From Diaphorobacter ruginosibacter (GTDB taxonomy: Bacteria > Pseudomonadota > Gammaproteobacteria > Burkholderiales > Burkholderiaceae_C): DNA of 64,000 nucleotides. The notes below the pieces were generated by a model. It was not told the DNA's origin, searched no databases, and worked only from the letters and a program-made list of their open reading frames with translations. Position 1 is the stretch's first letter, and every line of letters begins with the position of its first letter. This document shows, one piece after another, positions 44,235 through 52,909 of this stretch. The stretch lies in the NCBI RefSeq assembly GCF_014395975.1, contig NZ_CP060714.1:4991001-5055000 (forward strand). The letters run 5' to 3'. The position numbers were made by a program, and so were the translations under genes.

Positions 44235-45110
44235 ATGACCGCTTCCGCTTCCCATTCATCGGCAACGCCACCACCCGCGGCCGCCCCTGGGGCCAGTGCC
44301 TGGCCCTCGCGCCATTGGGCCGAGGTCAGCGCGCATGACTTCGCGCTCGCACAGACCCATGGCCTCGCGGCTGAAACCATTGCCGTGCTGCCGGTGGCCG
44401 CTGTCGAGCAGCATGGGCCGCATCTGCCGTTGAACGTGGACGCCTTGCTGCTGCAGGGCGTGATCGATGCGGCGCTGCCGCAGATCGACGCATCGCTGCC
44501 GGTGCTGTTCATGCCGCCGCAGAGCATCGGCTTCAGCACGGAGCACATCAGCTACCCGGGCACGCTGACGCTTTCTCCCTCGACCATCATTGCGCTGTGG
44601 ACCGAGCTCGGTGCCTGTGTGGCGCGCGCAGGCGTGCGCAAGCTGCTGCTGCTCAACGGGCATGGAGGCCAGGTCAGCGTGATGGACATCGTCGCACGCG
44701 AGCTGCGCGTGCAGCATGGGCTGATGGTCTACAGCGCCAGCTGGTTCAGCCTGCCGCTGCCCGACGACGTGAGCGGCCAGTTCAGCGCGCAGGAGCATCG
44801 CTTCGGCATCCATGCCGGGCAGGTCGAGACGTCGATGATGCTGCACCTCGCACCGCATCTGGTGCATATGGAGCGTGCGCAGAACTGGCGGTCCACCTCG
44901 CAGGACCGTGCCGAACGCTTCGCCATTCTCGGCAACGGCCGCAGCGCCAAGATGGGCTGGGCCATCGAGGATTACAACCCCAGCGGTGCGGTGGGCGACT
45001 CGGCATCGGCTACCGCGGACCAGGGCGCGCGCGTCGTGCAGGCCGCGGCGGCTTCGCTCGCACGCCTGCTGGCGGAGTTGCACGCACTCGAATCACCCGT
45101 CGGGCGCTGA
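44235..45110 (+). CDS. Creatininase family amidohydrolase
   Basis: This is a 291-residue metal-dependent hydrolase. VLPVAAVEQHGPHLPLNVDALL supplies Glu, His and Asp ligands, EHISYPGTLTLSP follows, LLLLNGHGGQVSVMDIVAREL supplies a further His, and HAGQVETSMMLHLAP the last Glu. Members cut cyclic amides (creatinine, formamidopyrimidines, mycofactocin precursor). The substrate here is not evident. The Pro/Ala-rich first 25 residues are an extension. It is followed after 81 bases by a thioesterase gene. Confidence 0.88.
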   Translation: MTASASHSSATPPPAAAPGASAWPSRHWAEVSAHDFALAQTHGLAAETIAVLPVAAVEQHGPHLPLNVDALLLQGVIDAALPQIDASLPVLFMPPQSIGFSTEHISYPGTLTLSPSTIIALWTELGACVARAGVRKLLLLNGHGGQVSVMDIVARELRVQHGLMVYSASWFSLPLPDDVSGQFSAQEHRFGIHAGQVETSMMLHLAPHLVHMERAQNWRSTSQDRAERFAILGNGRSAKMGWAIEDYNPSGAVGDSASATADQGARVVQAAAASLARLLAELHALESPVGR

Positions 45111-45191
45111 ACCGAACCGCCGGCGCTTTCGCGCGAGCTCGCGAGCATCCGGCTGCGTCCCCGCCCGCGCATTTCCGAACGAAGACTCACC

Positions 45192-45635
45192 ATGAACATG
45201 CCCATCGACATTCCAGCGTATCCCCCCGAGGCCGACAACCTGATCTTCGGCCTGCCGATGGCCATGGCGCAGGCCTTCGGCCTGAAGGGCGAGGCCATCG
45301 GCAACGACCGTTGCCGTGTACGCATGCCCTACCGGCAGCAGTTCACCAACAGCCGCGGCGACATGCACGGCGGTGCGCTCGCCACGCTGCTCGACGTGGG
45401 CCTTTCAGCTGCCGCGCGTGCCCATGATCCCACGCGCTACGGCGTGATCACCGTGGACCTCACGATCCACTACATCGCCCCCGCGGCGGCAGACGTGATC
45501 TGCACGGCGGTGTGCGAGAAGCGCGGGCTGAGCCTGAGCTTCGTGCGTGGCGAAATCAGGAACGACGCGGGCGAGCTGCTTGGCATGGCAAGCGGCACCT
45601 TCAAGCTGGTGGACCGGGCTCGCCAGACCGGCTGA
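45192..45635 (+). CDS. PaaI-type acyl-CoA thioesterase
   Basis: This 147-residue hotdog-fold protein carries the PaaI/YdiI signature NSRGDMHGGALATLLDVGLSAAA, with the catalytic acid and the helix that binds CoA, followed by TVDLTIHYIAPA and GMASGTFKLV. It should hydrolyse medium or aromatic acyl-CoA esters in the cytoplasm. It lies in the same direction after the creatininase-family gene, 81 bases apart, and is convergent with the SDR-phosphatase fusion, whose stop codon is only three bases beyond. Confidence 0.9.
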   Translation: MNMPIDIPAYPPEADNLIFGLPMAMAQAFGLKGEAIGNDRCRVRMPYRQQFTNSRGDMHGGALATLLDVGLSAAARAHDPTRYGVITVDLTIHYIAPAAADVICTAVCEKRGLSLSFVRGEIRNDAGELLGMASGTFKLVDRARQTG

Positions 45636-45638
45636 GCC

Positions 45639-46310
45639 TCAGGCGTGCGTCACCCAGCTGGCGTGCTGCTCGGAGTCGAGGTGCGGCAGCGTGTTGAAGG
45701 TCTGCAGCATCAGGCGCTTGGGGCTGATGCTGAATTCGCTCACCGCGCTGTTGCGGACACGCATGTTCAGCGCAATCATCACCTCGGCAGGCGTGGAGAG
45801 CACTTCGCCGACGGCCGTGGCGATGGGTCCGCCGCTCGACACCAGCAGCACGTTGTGGTTGGCGTGGCGCTCGCGCACCAGTTCCAGCACCCCGCGAACA
45901 CCACCCGCGAAATCGCTCCAGCTCGGCATGCCGCGTGGCGTGATCGTGCCGCCCATCCACTGCGCCAGTGCATCGCACAGCAAGCGGAAGTGCTGGCGGT
46001 AGCGCTCGGGCGTGTCGGCCGCCGGATGAGGGCCCGGCTGGATGGCCTCGATCAGCGCCATGCTTTCGTACTCATTGAGCGCGGGCGTCACCAGGGGATC
46101 GCACTGCATCTGCAGACCCTCGCAGATGCCCTCCAGCGTCTGCGCGTGGCGCTGCAGCGATCCCCGGATCACCGCATCGAACTTCATTCCGCGCTCGCGC
46201 CAGTACTCGCCGAGACGCACGGCCTGTTCATGGCCGCGCGCGCTCAGCTGGTCGTAGTTTTCAGCGCCGAAGGAGGCCTGTCCGTGGCGTACAAGATATA
46301 GCGTTCCCAT
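45639..46310 (-). other. Histidine phosphatase part of the fusion, with its own possible start
   Basis: These 223 residues are a full-length histidine phosphatase (RHG motif at residues 8-10 from this Met), the size at which such proteins occur alone. An ATG at 46310 lies exactly where a stand-alone protein would begin. No stop codon separates it from the upstream SDR. No good ribosome-binding site is evident upstream. Confidence 0.5.
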
Positions 46311-47528
46311 GGCGCGGATTGTGTTCGCAGGATGCGTGCGGGGCTGTCTCTGCGGAGACTCCCGCACGTTGGCCGGGCCGGGCTGGGGCTGTGGGTCAGT
46401 GGCGGTGGATCCGCGCCATGCGCGCGGGGGCAGCAGTCCGCGTTCCTGCAGCCGCGTGAACCATTTGCGGAACATGTCTTCGGTGTCGATGCAGCCGTTG
46501 AATCCGGCCTGCCGGATCTTCACCGAACTCATGATGACGGGCGGCAGCGGCGCCTGCTTGCCATGGTTCATCTGGAAGTCGGCATAGGCGGCGCCCTGGC
46601 CGATGAATGCCCGGAGATCACGCGGCGCCTTCAGCCCGTACTTGTCGACCAGTTGCTCCCAGGCCGCCTGCTCGTTGGGGAGCGTCTGCGCAAGCGACTG
46701 CGGTTCGGGATCGCCGGCTTCCATGCCCAGTGCATCGGCGATGGCAGGCCAGACGTTCTGCCACACGAACACGTCGCCGTTGTCGAGATTGAAGGTTTCA
46801 TTGCGCGCGTTCGGCGAGGTGGCAGCCCAGGCGCAGGCCTGTGCGATCAGCTCTGCGTCGATGGCCTGGTTGACGCGTTCCGGCCCGCCGGGATAGGCGA
46901 GCGGCAGGCCGCGCTCATGGCGCAGCCAGGCATGCACGCCGATCGCGGGAATCGGATTCATGTTGCTGCCCATGGCGTCGCCGAACACGATGCGCGGACG
47001 GAAGATGCTGAAGTGCCAGCGCTGCGAGCGAGCCTGTGCCTCGCGCAGGAAATCTTCCTGCAGCCAGTAGAAGTTCTCGTGCTCATCCCGTGGCCAGCGC
47101 TCGCGCGCGGGCACGGCGATGCGCGGGTGGATGTGCACGCCATAGGCCTTGCCGCCCTGCATGATGCTCACATGCGCCAGCGCGCTGCCGGCATGATCCA
47201 GCGGCTCGATCACGTTGCGCAGCATCTCGAGGTTGATGCGCATCTGATCCCGGTCGCGCCAGCCCCCGACCAGCCCCCCGGGTTGCTCGTAGACGGCGGC
47301 GTAGATGACATGCGTGATGTCGTTCCGGCCCGCGAGCGCGGCATCGCACGCGGCGCGATCCTGCAGATCGAGCTGCAGCGACGTCACGCCCTCCGGCAAC
47401 TGCAGCGGGCGGCGTGCCACCCCGATCACGTTCCAGTCCGCGAGGCTGGCGAAGTGGCCAAGGCAGGCCTGGCCGACCACGCCGGTGGCACCCACGACAA
47501 GCGCCGTCTTCATGCTGTTCGAATCCAT
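45639..47528 (-). CDS. SDR (PRISE-type) oxidoreductase fused in frame to a histidine phosphatase
   Basis: One uninterrupted 629-residue frame holds two complete proteins. Residues 1 to about 370 form an extended SDR related to progesterone 5-beta-reductase/iridoid-synthase-like enzymes (ALVVGATGVVGQACLGHF for NAD(P) binding, VIYAAVYEQ, IMQGGKAYG, FSIFRPRIVFGDAMGSNMN). Residues about 407-629 form a phosphoglycerate-mutase-like phosphatase (MGTLYLVRHGQASFG with the catalytic His, RGSLQRHAQTL, SSGGPIATAV). The join, about residues 378-406, is Pro/Gln/Arg-rich. It may be a true fusion or a lost stop between two genes; the phosphatase could also start alone at ATG 46310. An alternative first start is ATG 47513. 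The upstream binding-protein gene ends nine bases before. Confidence 0.75.
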   Translation of the reverse strand: MDSNSMKTALVVGATGVVGQACLGHFASLADWNVIGVARRPLQLPEGVTSLQLDLQDRAACDAALAGRNDITHVIYAAVYEQPGGLVGGWRDRDQMRINLEMLRNVIEPLDHAGSALAHVSIMQGGKAYGVHIHPRIAVPARERWPRDEHENFYWLQEDFLREAQARSQRWHFSIFRPRIVFGDAMGSNMNPIPAIGVHAWLRHERGLPLAYPGGPERVNQAIDAELIAQACAWAATSPNARNETFNLDNGDVFVWQNVWPAIADALGMEAGDPEPQSLAQTLPNEQAAWEQLVDKYGLKAPRDLRAFIGQGAAYADFQMNHGKQAPLPPVIMSSVKIRQAGFNGCIDTEDMFRKWFTRLQERGLLPPRAWRGSTATDPQPQPGPANVRESPQRQPRTHPANTIRAMGTLYLVRHGQASFGAENYDQLSARGHEQAVRLGEYWRERGMKFDAVIRGSLQRHAQTLEGICEGLQMQCDPLVTPALNEYESMALIEAIQPGPHPAADTPERYRQHFRLLCDALAQWMGGTITPRGMPSWSDFAGGVRGVLELVRERHANHNVLLVSSGGPIATAVGEVLSTPAEVMIALNMRVRNSAVSEFSISPKRLMLQTFNTLPHLDSEQHASWVTHA

Positions 47529-47537
47529 GGCCGGGGG

Positions 47538-48812
47538 TCACTTCCTGACCATCGGGCACTTCGACTGCGACAGTGGCAGGAAGGCCTTGTCGCCCGGAAC
47601 CGTCGCGACGAGCTTGAAGTAGTCCCATGGGTACTTGGACTCCGCCTGCGACTTCACCTGGAAGAGATACATGTCGTGCACCATGCGGCCATCTTCGCGG
47701 ATGCGGCCGTTCTTGGCGAAGAAGTCATTGATGGGGGTGGACTTCATCTGCGCCATCACCTTGGCGGTATCGTCCGACTTCGCGGCCTGCACCGCCTTCA
47801 GGTAGTGCATGGTCGACGAGTAGGCGCCGGCCTGGCTCATGTTGGGCATCTTCTTCATCTTCGCGAAGTAGCGCTTGGACCACGCGCGGGTCTCGTCGTT
47901 CATGTCCCAGTAGAAGCCTTCGGTCAGCATCAATCCCGATGCGGTGCGCAGGCCGAGCGCATGCACGTCGGTGATGTACATGAGCAGGCCCGCCATGGTC
48001 TGCTTGCTGTTGTTGCCGATGAGTCCGAACTCGCGTGCAGCCTTCACCGCATTGACCGTGTCGGCGCCCGCATTGGCCAGCCCGATGATCTGCGCCTTGC
48101 TCTGCTGCGCGGTCATCATGAACGATGCAAAGTCGGTCGCCGCAATCGGATGCTTGGCCGCGCCCAGTACCTTGCCGCCGTTGGCCGTGATCACCTTGCT
48201 CGCCTCCTCCTGCAGGCTGTTGCCGAAGGCATAGTCGGCGGTGAGGAAGAACCAGTCCTTGCCGCCGCGCTGCGTGATGGCGCTGGCGGTCACATTGGCG
48301 AGCGCATAGGTGTCGTAGACGTAGTGCACGGTGCTCGGCATGCACAGGTCGTTGGTGAGGCGGTCGATACCGGGGCCGTTGAAGACAATGACCTTGTTCT
48401 TCTGCTTGGCCACCTCCAGCACGGCCAGCGCAGGCGCCGAGACGGCGACATCCATGAGCGCGTCGACCTTGCCCGTGTCGAACCATTCGCGTGCCTTGCT
48501 CGCTGCGATGTCCGCCTTGTTCTGGTGGTCGGCCGTCACGAGTTCGATCTTCTTGCCGAGCACCTTGCCACCGAAGTCATCGATGGCCATCTGTACTGCG
48601 GTCACCGTGCCCGGGCCGGTGATGTCGGCGAACGGCCCCGCGAGGTCGGAGATCACGCCCAGGCGCACGACATCGTCGGATACCTGTGCATCCTGTGCGT
48701 GTGCGGCGGTGGCTGCAAGGCCCAGCAGCGCCGTGGCGCAGGCCAGCTTGCGGGCGGCCCGGGTGAGGGAGGATGTGGTGCCTTGCCGGACCTGTCGTGT
48801 GATGTTGTGCAT
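47538..48812 (-). CDS. ABC transporter substrate-binding protein, branched-chain amino acid type
   Basis: This is a 424-residue protein with a signal peptide (cleavage near AHAQ). It is followed by the periplasmic-binding fold of the LivJ/LivK family: VVRLGVISDLAGPFADITGPGTVTAVQMAIDDFGG, HQNKADIAASKAREWFD and DWFFLTADYAFG. The ligand is unknown; related proteins bind amino acids or aromatic acids. No permease or ATPase genes are present nearby, so it must work with components encoded elsewhere. GGAGAC seven bases upstream supports ATG 48812. It sits between the cyclase and SDR-phosphatase genes in a tight minus-strand series. Confidence 0.9.
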   Translation of the reverse strand: MHNITRQVRQGTTSSLTRAARKLACATALLGLAATAAHAQDAQVSDDVVRLGVISDLAGPFADITGPGTVTAVQMAIDDFGGKVLGKKIELVTADHQNKADIAASKAREWFDTGKVDALMDVAVSAPALAVLEVAKQKNKVIVFNGPGIDRLTNDLCMPSTVHYVYDTYALANVTASAITQRGGKDWFFLTADYAFGNSLQEEASKVITANGGKVLGAAKHPIAATDFASFMMTAQQSKAQIIGLANAGADTVNAVKAAREFGLIGNNSKQTMAGLLMYITDVHALGLRTASGLMLTEGFYWDMNDETRAWSKRYFAKMKKMPNMSQAGAYSSTMHYLKAVQAAKSDDTAKVMAQMKSTPINDFFAKNGRIREDGRMVHDMYLFQVKSQAESKYPWDYFKLVATVPGDKAFLPLSQSKCPMVRK

Positions 48813-48857
48813 GCTTGTCTCCTGTTTTCCTGGGTTGTCTTCGGTGTGGATGAGGGG

Positions 48858-49934
48858 TCAGATCGTGGCGATCGGCGTGACCGGCGAGCCTATGGCTCCG
48901 GGCAGCCGCAACGGCGGTGCGGTCAGCAGAAAGCGGGTGCGCTCCAGCGCGTGAAGCCGGTCTGCCAGTTCCTGGAGATGCCAGAGCTCGCCCAGCGGAA
49001 TGCCCAGCTTGAACAGGCAGTGCTCGTGCAGCGGCAGCACCGCGTGGCGCGCCCCATCGGTGGGTGCATGGCGTGGGGGATGGCGTTCGACGGCGTAGTT
49101 GTCGGCGATCAGCGCCGTGAGGCCGCTGTCGGTGATCCATTGCAGCAGACGCGGGTCGCCGCCGTCGAGCGCGGCGCAGCTGTTGTGCAGCCTGTGCGCG
49201 TCGGGCTGGCGATTCATGGACAGCACGAGTTCGGCGAAACCGGTGCGCAGCACGACCATGTCGCCGGGCTCCACGGTGGCGCCGGTCACCTGCATGGCGT
49301 GCATGAGCTGTTCATAGCCGATGTCCTGGAACTCCATTCCGAACACGCGGGCGATATCGATAAGCACCGCGCGGCCCTGCATGCCCTTGACGGCCAGGTT
49401 CTCGATGCCGAGGGCCCTGGCGGCGCTCGACCCGCTGGCGCCGGCGGCCCCCGCGCAGCATGTCGGCTGGTAGCGGCCGCGGGACGGAAGTCCATGATCG
49501 ACCGGGCCCAGCACATGTTCGTGCCCGCGATAGCCGTTGTAGTAGGTGATGCGCTCCTGCCCGTCGCCCTGTGCATCGAACAGTGAGCCGACATGCGCGA
49601 ACGAATCCCACTGCGTGGAGTATTGCAGCGACAGCAGCACCTGGTCGTCGCTCACGACATCGCTCGCGCCCGGGTGCACGTGGCCCAGCGGGAAGTTCAG
49701 GTAGTCGACGTCGTCGCGCCGCGTGGGCTGCAGCCGAGGTGCATGGCGGCGCACGTTCAGGGTGTTGCCGCCGGGGAAATCAAGCGGCAGCGAGAGACAG
49801 AAGCTCAGGCCTTCGCGCACCTCGGCGACGCCCTTGCGCACCTGCTCGGGGCCGATGAGGTTGGTACGGCCAAGCTGGTCGTCCGCTCCGAAATCGCCCC
49901 AGTTGGAACCTTCAGGGCGCCGCTTCCATCGCAT
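48858..49934 (-). CDS. Cyclase family (kynurenine formamidase-like) metal hydrolase
   Basis: This is a 358-residue protein of the cyclase superfamily. QYSTQWDSFAHVGSLFDAQGDG holds the metal-ligand region, with FAHVGSLFD in place of the classical HxGTHxDxPxH. The Gly/Tyr segment YYNGYRG, GRAVLIDIARVFG and VEPGDMVVLRTGF are typical of the long members. These enzymes hydrolyse amide, formamide or lactone bonds. GGAGACACAGCA before ATG 49934 is an excellent ribosome-binding site, so the longer frame to 50060 is not used. It is the first gene of a set with the binding protein and SDR fusion. Confidence 0.85.
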   Translation of the reverse strand: MRWKRRPEGSNWGDFGADDQLGRTNLIGPEQVRKGVAEVREGLSFCLSLPLDFPGGNTLNVRRHAPRLQPTRRDDVDYLNFPLGHVHPGASDVVSDDQVLLSLQYSTQWDSFAHVGSLFDAQGDGQERITYYNGYRGHEHVLGPVDHGLPSRGRYQPTCCAGAAGASGSSAARALGIENLAVKGMQGRAVLIDIARVFGMEFQDIGYEQLMHAMQVTGATVEPGDMVVLRTGFAELVLSMNRQPDAHRLHNSCAALDGGDPRLLQWITDSGLTALIADNYAVERHPPRHAPTDGARHAVLPLHEHCLFKLGIPLGELWHLQELADRLHALERTRFLLTAPPLRLPGAIGSPVTPIATI

Positions 49935-50123
49935 TGCTGTGTCTCCTTGGCCGTTGTGTTCGGGCATTGAGGCGCAATGGTGGAAGCGAGGTGCGAGGTA
50001 GTCAAACCTCTTCCGAAAAGTTTCGTTCCGTGAAATTGATTTTCGGGAAAACCCTTGCAAACATTCCTGTTTTCAAGGGGTGCGCACCGCGATGCCGGCG
50101 GGATGCCGCGCAGCATGGAAATT

Positions 50124-50144
50124 CTGTTTTGACAGACAAAACAG
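50124..50144. promoter_or_regulatory. Perfect 8-bp inverted repeat upstream of the cyclase gene
   Basis: CTGTTTTG (50124-50131) and CAAAACAG (50137-50144) flank ACAGA. It lies 17 bases downstream of the threonine-dehydratase-like gene and 190 bases upstream of the cyclase start. It could be an operator for a regulator outside the window or a transcript-end structure. Confidence 0.45.
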
Positions 50145-50160
50145 TGGAAGGGGCCGCTTG

Positions 50161-51150
50161 TCAGCCGGCGAGGACCCGGGAGAAAACGGCGGTATCGACG
50201 TTTCCGCCCGTGAGCGCGGCACCCACCACCTGTCCCTTGAGCTGCCCGCGCTCCTGCATCGCGGCGGCGAAGGCGGCTGCGCCCGCGCCTTCGGCAACGT
50301 TGTGCGTATCCTCGAAGATGGCCTTCATCGCCGCGGCGATTTCCTCATCGCTCACCTGCACCACGTGGTCGAGATGTTCCATCAGAACCTCGAGCGCGCC
50401 GGGATCGGCCACCCGCACGGCAAGACCGTCGGCGATCTGAGTGGAGACGGGGGCCTCGACCACCCGGCCGGCCCGGATCGAATCGGCGTAGGTGGTGGCG
50501 CGATCGCTCACCACGCCGACGATGCGCACGCGGTGCTTCAGTGCGAGCTTGGCGGCAATGGCCGAGCAGGCACCCGAGCCCAGGCCGATGGGGACATAGG
50601 CCACGTCCATGTCCGGCACGGCGCGAAAGAACTCCCACCAGAGCGTGGAGACGCCGCGCAGCAGATCGGTGTGAAAGCTCGGCACCATCATGGCACTGCC
50701 CTGCGCGGCCAGCGCGATCGCATGCTCGCGCGCGGCCTGGAAGTCGTCGCCGTGCTCGATGAGGTCTGCACCGAGCGCGCGCATGGCCGCGTTCTTCTCC
50801 ACTGAATTGCCATGTGGAACGACGATGGTGCAGGCCACGCCATTCTTGCGCGCGGCCCAGGCGATGCTCTGCCCGTGGTTGCCGCGCGTGGCGCTGATCA
50901 CCTGTCGGGGCAGTGTACCGCTCTGCGCCAGTTGCTCGAAGAACGTGAGTCCGCCGCGGATCTTGAACGCGCCGACCGGGTTGTGGTTCTCATGCTTGAG
51001 CCAGCAGTCCGTGCCAAGGCGTTCGGAGAGCAGCGCCCAGCGATATTGGGGCGTGGCCTGGAATTCCGCGTGGACCGTGCGGGCCGCGGTCTCGATGTCG
51101 GCCAGCGTGGGCAGGGCGGTTGCAGGGGAAGGGGAGAGAACGGCGTTCAT
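50161..51150 (-). CDS. PLP-dependent threonine/serine dehydratase-like enzyme
   Basis: This is a 329-residue fold-type II PLP enzyme. WLKHENHNPVGAFKIRGGLTFF contains the PLP lysine in the serine/threonine dehydratase motif, SATRGNHGQSIAWAARKNG binds the phosphate side, and GLGSGACSAIAAKLALKHR is the glycine-rich loop. It lacks the C-terminal regulatory ACT domain of biosynthetic IlvA, so it fits catabolic dehydratases, but other substrates such as hydroxyaspartate-like amino acids are possible. It follows the VOC gene by 20 bases and probably belongs to the PhzF-VOC-dehydratase transcript. Confidence 0.88.
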   Translation of the reverse strand: MNAVLSPSPATALPTLADIETAARTVHAEFQATPQYRWALLSERLGTDCWLKHENHNPVGAFKIRGGLTFFEQLAQSGTLPRQVISATRGNHGQSIAWAARKNGVACTIVVPHGNSVEKNAAMRALGADLIEHGDDFQAAREHAIALAAQGSAMMVPSFHTDLLRGVSTLWWEFFRAVPDMDVAYVPIGLGSGACSAIAAKLALKHRVRIVGVVSDRATTYADSIRAGRVVEAPVSTQIADGLAVRVADPGALEVLMEHLDHVVQVSDEEIAAAMKAIFEDTHNVAEGAGAAAFAAAMQERGQLKGQVVGAALTGGNVDTAVFSRVLAG

Positions 51151-51170
51151 GGGTAGGGCAGGGCTGGCGA

Positions 51171-51890
51171 TCAGCGGTTGGAAAGGGTGACGGGGCCGCG
51201 CGGTGTGCTGAAGGTGGCACGCAGCACGGGCGCGGGCGCATGGGCCGTGGTCATGGTGGTGGCGAGCTCGCCTGGCGGCAGATGGGCGGCGTGCAGTGCC
51301 TGCTCAAGCCGCGGTGCCTCGGGATGCGCGAGATGCAGCGACTGCAGCTGCACGCCGCTCGCGGGAAGGCTCTGCACCGGGTGCTGCGCGCCCCACTGGA
51401 TGAGCGTGGGCAGGCAGCCGTCGAACAGCCGCCGACCATCGTCGCGTACGGTGATCTGCCATTGCAGCAGGCCATCGGGAGTCGGCCGGCTTGCCTCGAG
51501 AACGGCGCCACGGTCGATGCCGAGTCGCGACCACTCCGCATGAACGTGCGCAAGGTCGGGCACGGATACCACCCAGTGAATGAGCCGCGGGCCGTTCTGT
51601 GCGACCTCGGTGCGAAGCGCATCGTCGTCCATGTCGAACCAGCGTCGGAGGGGCGCTGCGCGTGTTGGTTGGGCCTCGGGGTCGATGGCGATGATCTCGA
51701 GATAGGCTCGCGCAAACGCAGCGCCCGACACGTTGATCAGGCGGTTGTGCGTGCCCATCAGCGGATGCGCGCCGCCCGCGGCGGGCGTGATGCCCAGCGT
51801 GCGTTCGCACCAGGAGACGCCGGCCTCGAGCGTGTCGGCCATGACCACCAGGTGGTCGAGCTGCGCGGGGGCTCCCATGTCGCCACTCAT
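51171..51890 (-). CDS. VOC/glyoxalase-like domain protein
   Basis: This is a 239-residue protein. The N-terminal half has the VOC start LDHLVVMADTLEAGVSWCERTLGI, then HPLMGTHNRLINV and YLEIIAID, matching the Glyoxalase_3-like group. The second half (IHWVVSVPDLAHVHAEWSRLG, then LPTLIQW) repeats the pattern, as paired VOC modules do. A metal-dependent isomerase, lyase or binding role is possible. Its ATG at 51890 overlaps the stop codon of the phzF-like gene (ATGA), so the two are translationally coupled. This fixes the start despite another ATG at 51878. Confidence 0.8.
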   Translation of the reverse strand: MSGDMGAPAQLDHLVVMADTLEAGVSWCERTLGITPAAGGAHPLMGTHNRLINVSGAAFARAYLEIIAIDPEAQPTRAAPLRRWFDMDDDALRTEVAQNGPRLIHWVVSVPDLAHVHAEWSRLGIDRGAVLEASRPTPDGLLQWQITVRDDGRRLFDGCLPTLIQWGAQHPVQSLPASGVQLQSLHLAHPEAPRLEQALHAAHLPPGELATTMTTAHAPAPVLRATFSTPRGPVTLSNR

Positions 51891-52813
51891 ATCGTGATCG
51901 TTCCGGAGATGCAGGTATGGCTGGCGCCGCCGACCCATACCTGGGAGTGTTCATCCTGCGTGATCTCGACGATGCCGTCGCGGTCGAGGCACGTACCCTG
52001 CGCGGCGATGTAGGGCGCACGGATATGTCCTTCCTCGATCAGCCATTGCGCGAGCGAGGCGTTGAAGCTGCCGGTGATCGGGTCCTCCACGGAGGTGGTG
52101 GTGGCATCGAAGAACACACGCACTTCCAGGTCGGGCGTGGCCGCCTTGTCTGGCTCGCTGCGCGCGAAGGCACGGGCTTCCCGGCTGGCACGGCCGATGA
52201 GCCCGGCGTTCTCCTGCGGATAGGGCGCCGCGATGCCGATGTTCACGCCCATCGCATAGAGCTTGGAACAGTCGGGCTGCAGCTCCAGCAGGCGGTCGGG
52301 GTTGTTCACGAGCAGCGCCCAGAACAGCGGGCCATTGTCGAGCTTGCTGTGCGCGCCGACCTCTGCGCGCTCAAGCCCCAGCGCCTGGAGCACCGGAGCG
52401 AGTTCTTCCTCGGTGACCGCGTGGCGTGTCGAATCGGGTGCGGCAAATGCGAGCGGCGCTGTTGTGTTGTCGGCATCCATGCGAATGCGCACCAGGCCTT
52501 TCTTGCACTGCTGCACGACATGGCTGCTGCTGCGCGGCTTGCCGCCGGCCGTCAGCCATGCGTGGCAGCTGCCGAGGGTGGGGTGGCCCGCGAACGGTAA
52601 CTCATCGCTGGGCGTGAAGATGCGCACCTGGTAGTCGGCGTCGGGGTGGCTTGGCGGCAGCAGGAAAGTGGTCTCCGACAGATTGGTCCAGCGCGCGAAA
52701 TTCTGCATCTCCGCGTCGCTCAGCCCCTCCGCGTCGACGACGACGGCGAGCGGGTTGCCCCGAAAGGGCGTGGACGAGAACACATCGATCTGCATGAAGC
52801 GGCGTTGGCGCAT
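51887..52813 (-). CDS. PhzF family isomerase/epimerase-like protein
   Basis: This 308-residue protein has the diaminopimelate-epimerase-like double fold of PhzF: VFSSTPFRGNPLAVVVDAEGL at the start, NLSETTFLLP with the catalytic-type Glu, and ELPFAGHPTLGSCHAWL with the conserved GHP. In the second half comes DPITGSFNASLAQWLIEEG. PhzF itself isomerises a dihydro-hydroxyanthranilate in phenazine synthesis, but most homologues have other unknown substrates, and no phenazine genes are present. An ATG at 52795 is the alternative start. It is coupled to the VOC gene. Confidence 0.88.
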   Translation of the reverse strand: MRQRRFMQIDVFSSTPFRGNPLAVVVDAEGLSDAEMQNFARWTNLSETTFLLPPSHPDADYQVRIFTPSDELPFAGHPTLGSCHAWLTAGGKPRSSSHVVQQCKKGLVRIRMDADNTTAPLAFAAPDSTRHAVTEEELAPVLQALGLERAEVGAHSKLDNGPLFWALLVNNPDRLLELQPDCSKLYAMGVNIGIAAPYPQENAGLIGRASREARAFARSEPDKAATPDLEVRVFFDATTTSVEDPITGSFNASLAQWLIEEGHIRAPYIAAQGTCLDRDGIVEITQDEHSQVWVGGASHTCISGTITI

Positions 52814-52909
52814 GGTCTGAAGGAAAGAGAGAGTGAATGGAAAGAAAAGAGGAGAGGCGAGGAACCCGGGCCATGTCGGCCGGGTCCGATTCCGGGTCTG
52901 GGGCTTGGC

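Noticed and set aside
42539..44548. A 669-codon minus-strand frame over the MATE gene
   Set aside because: It is out of frame with the MATE protein, low-complexity and basic, and crosses into the creatininase gene on the other strand.
46332..49586. A 1084-codon open frame on the plus strand
   Set aside because: It runs antisense through the SDR-phosphatase, binding-protein and cyclase genes, all of which have strong motifs. Its composition is a shadow pattern.
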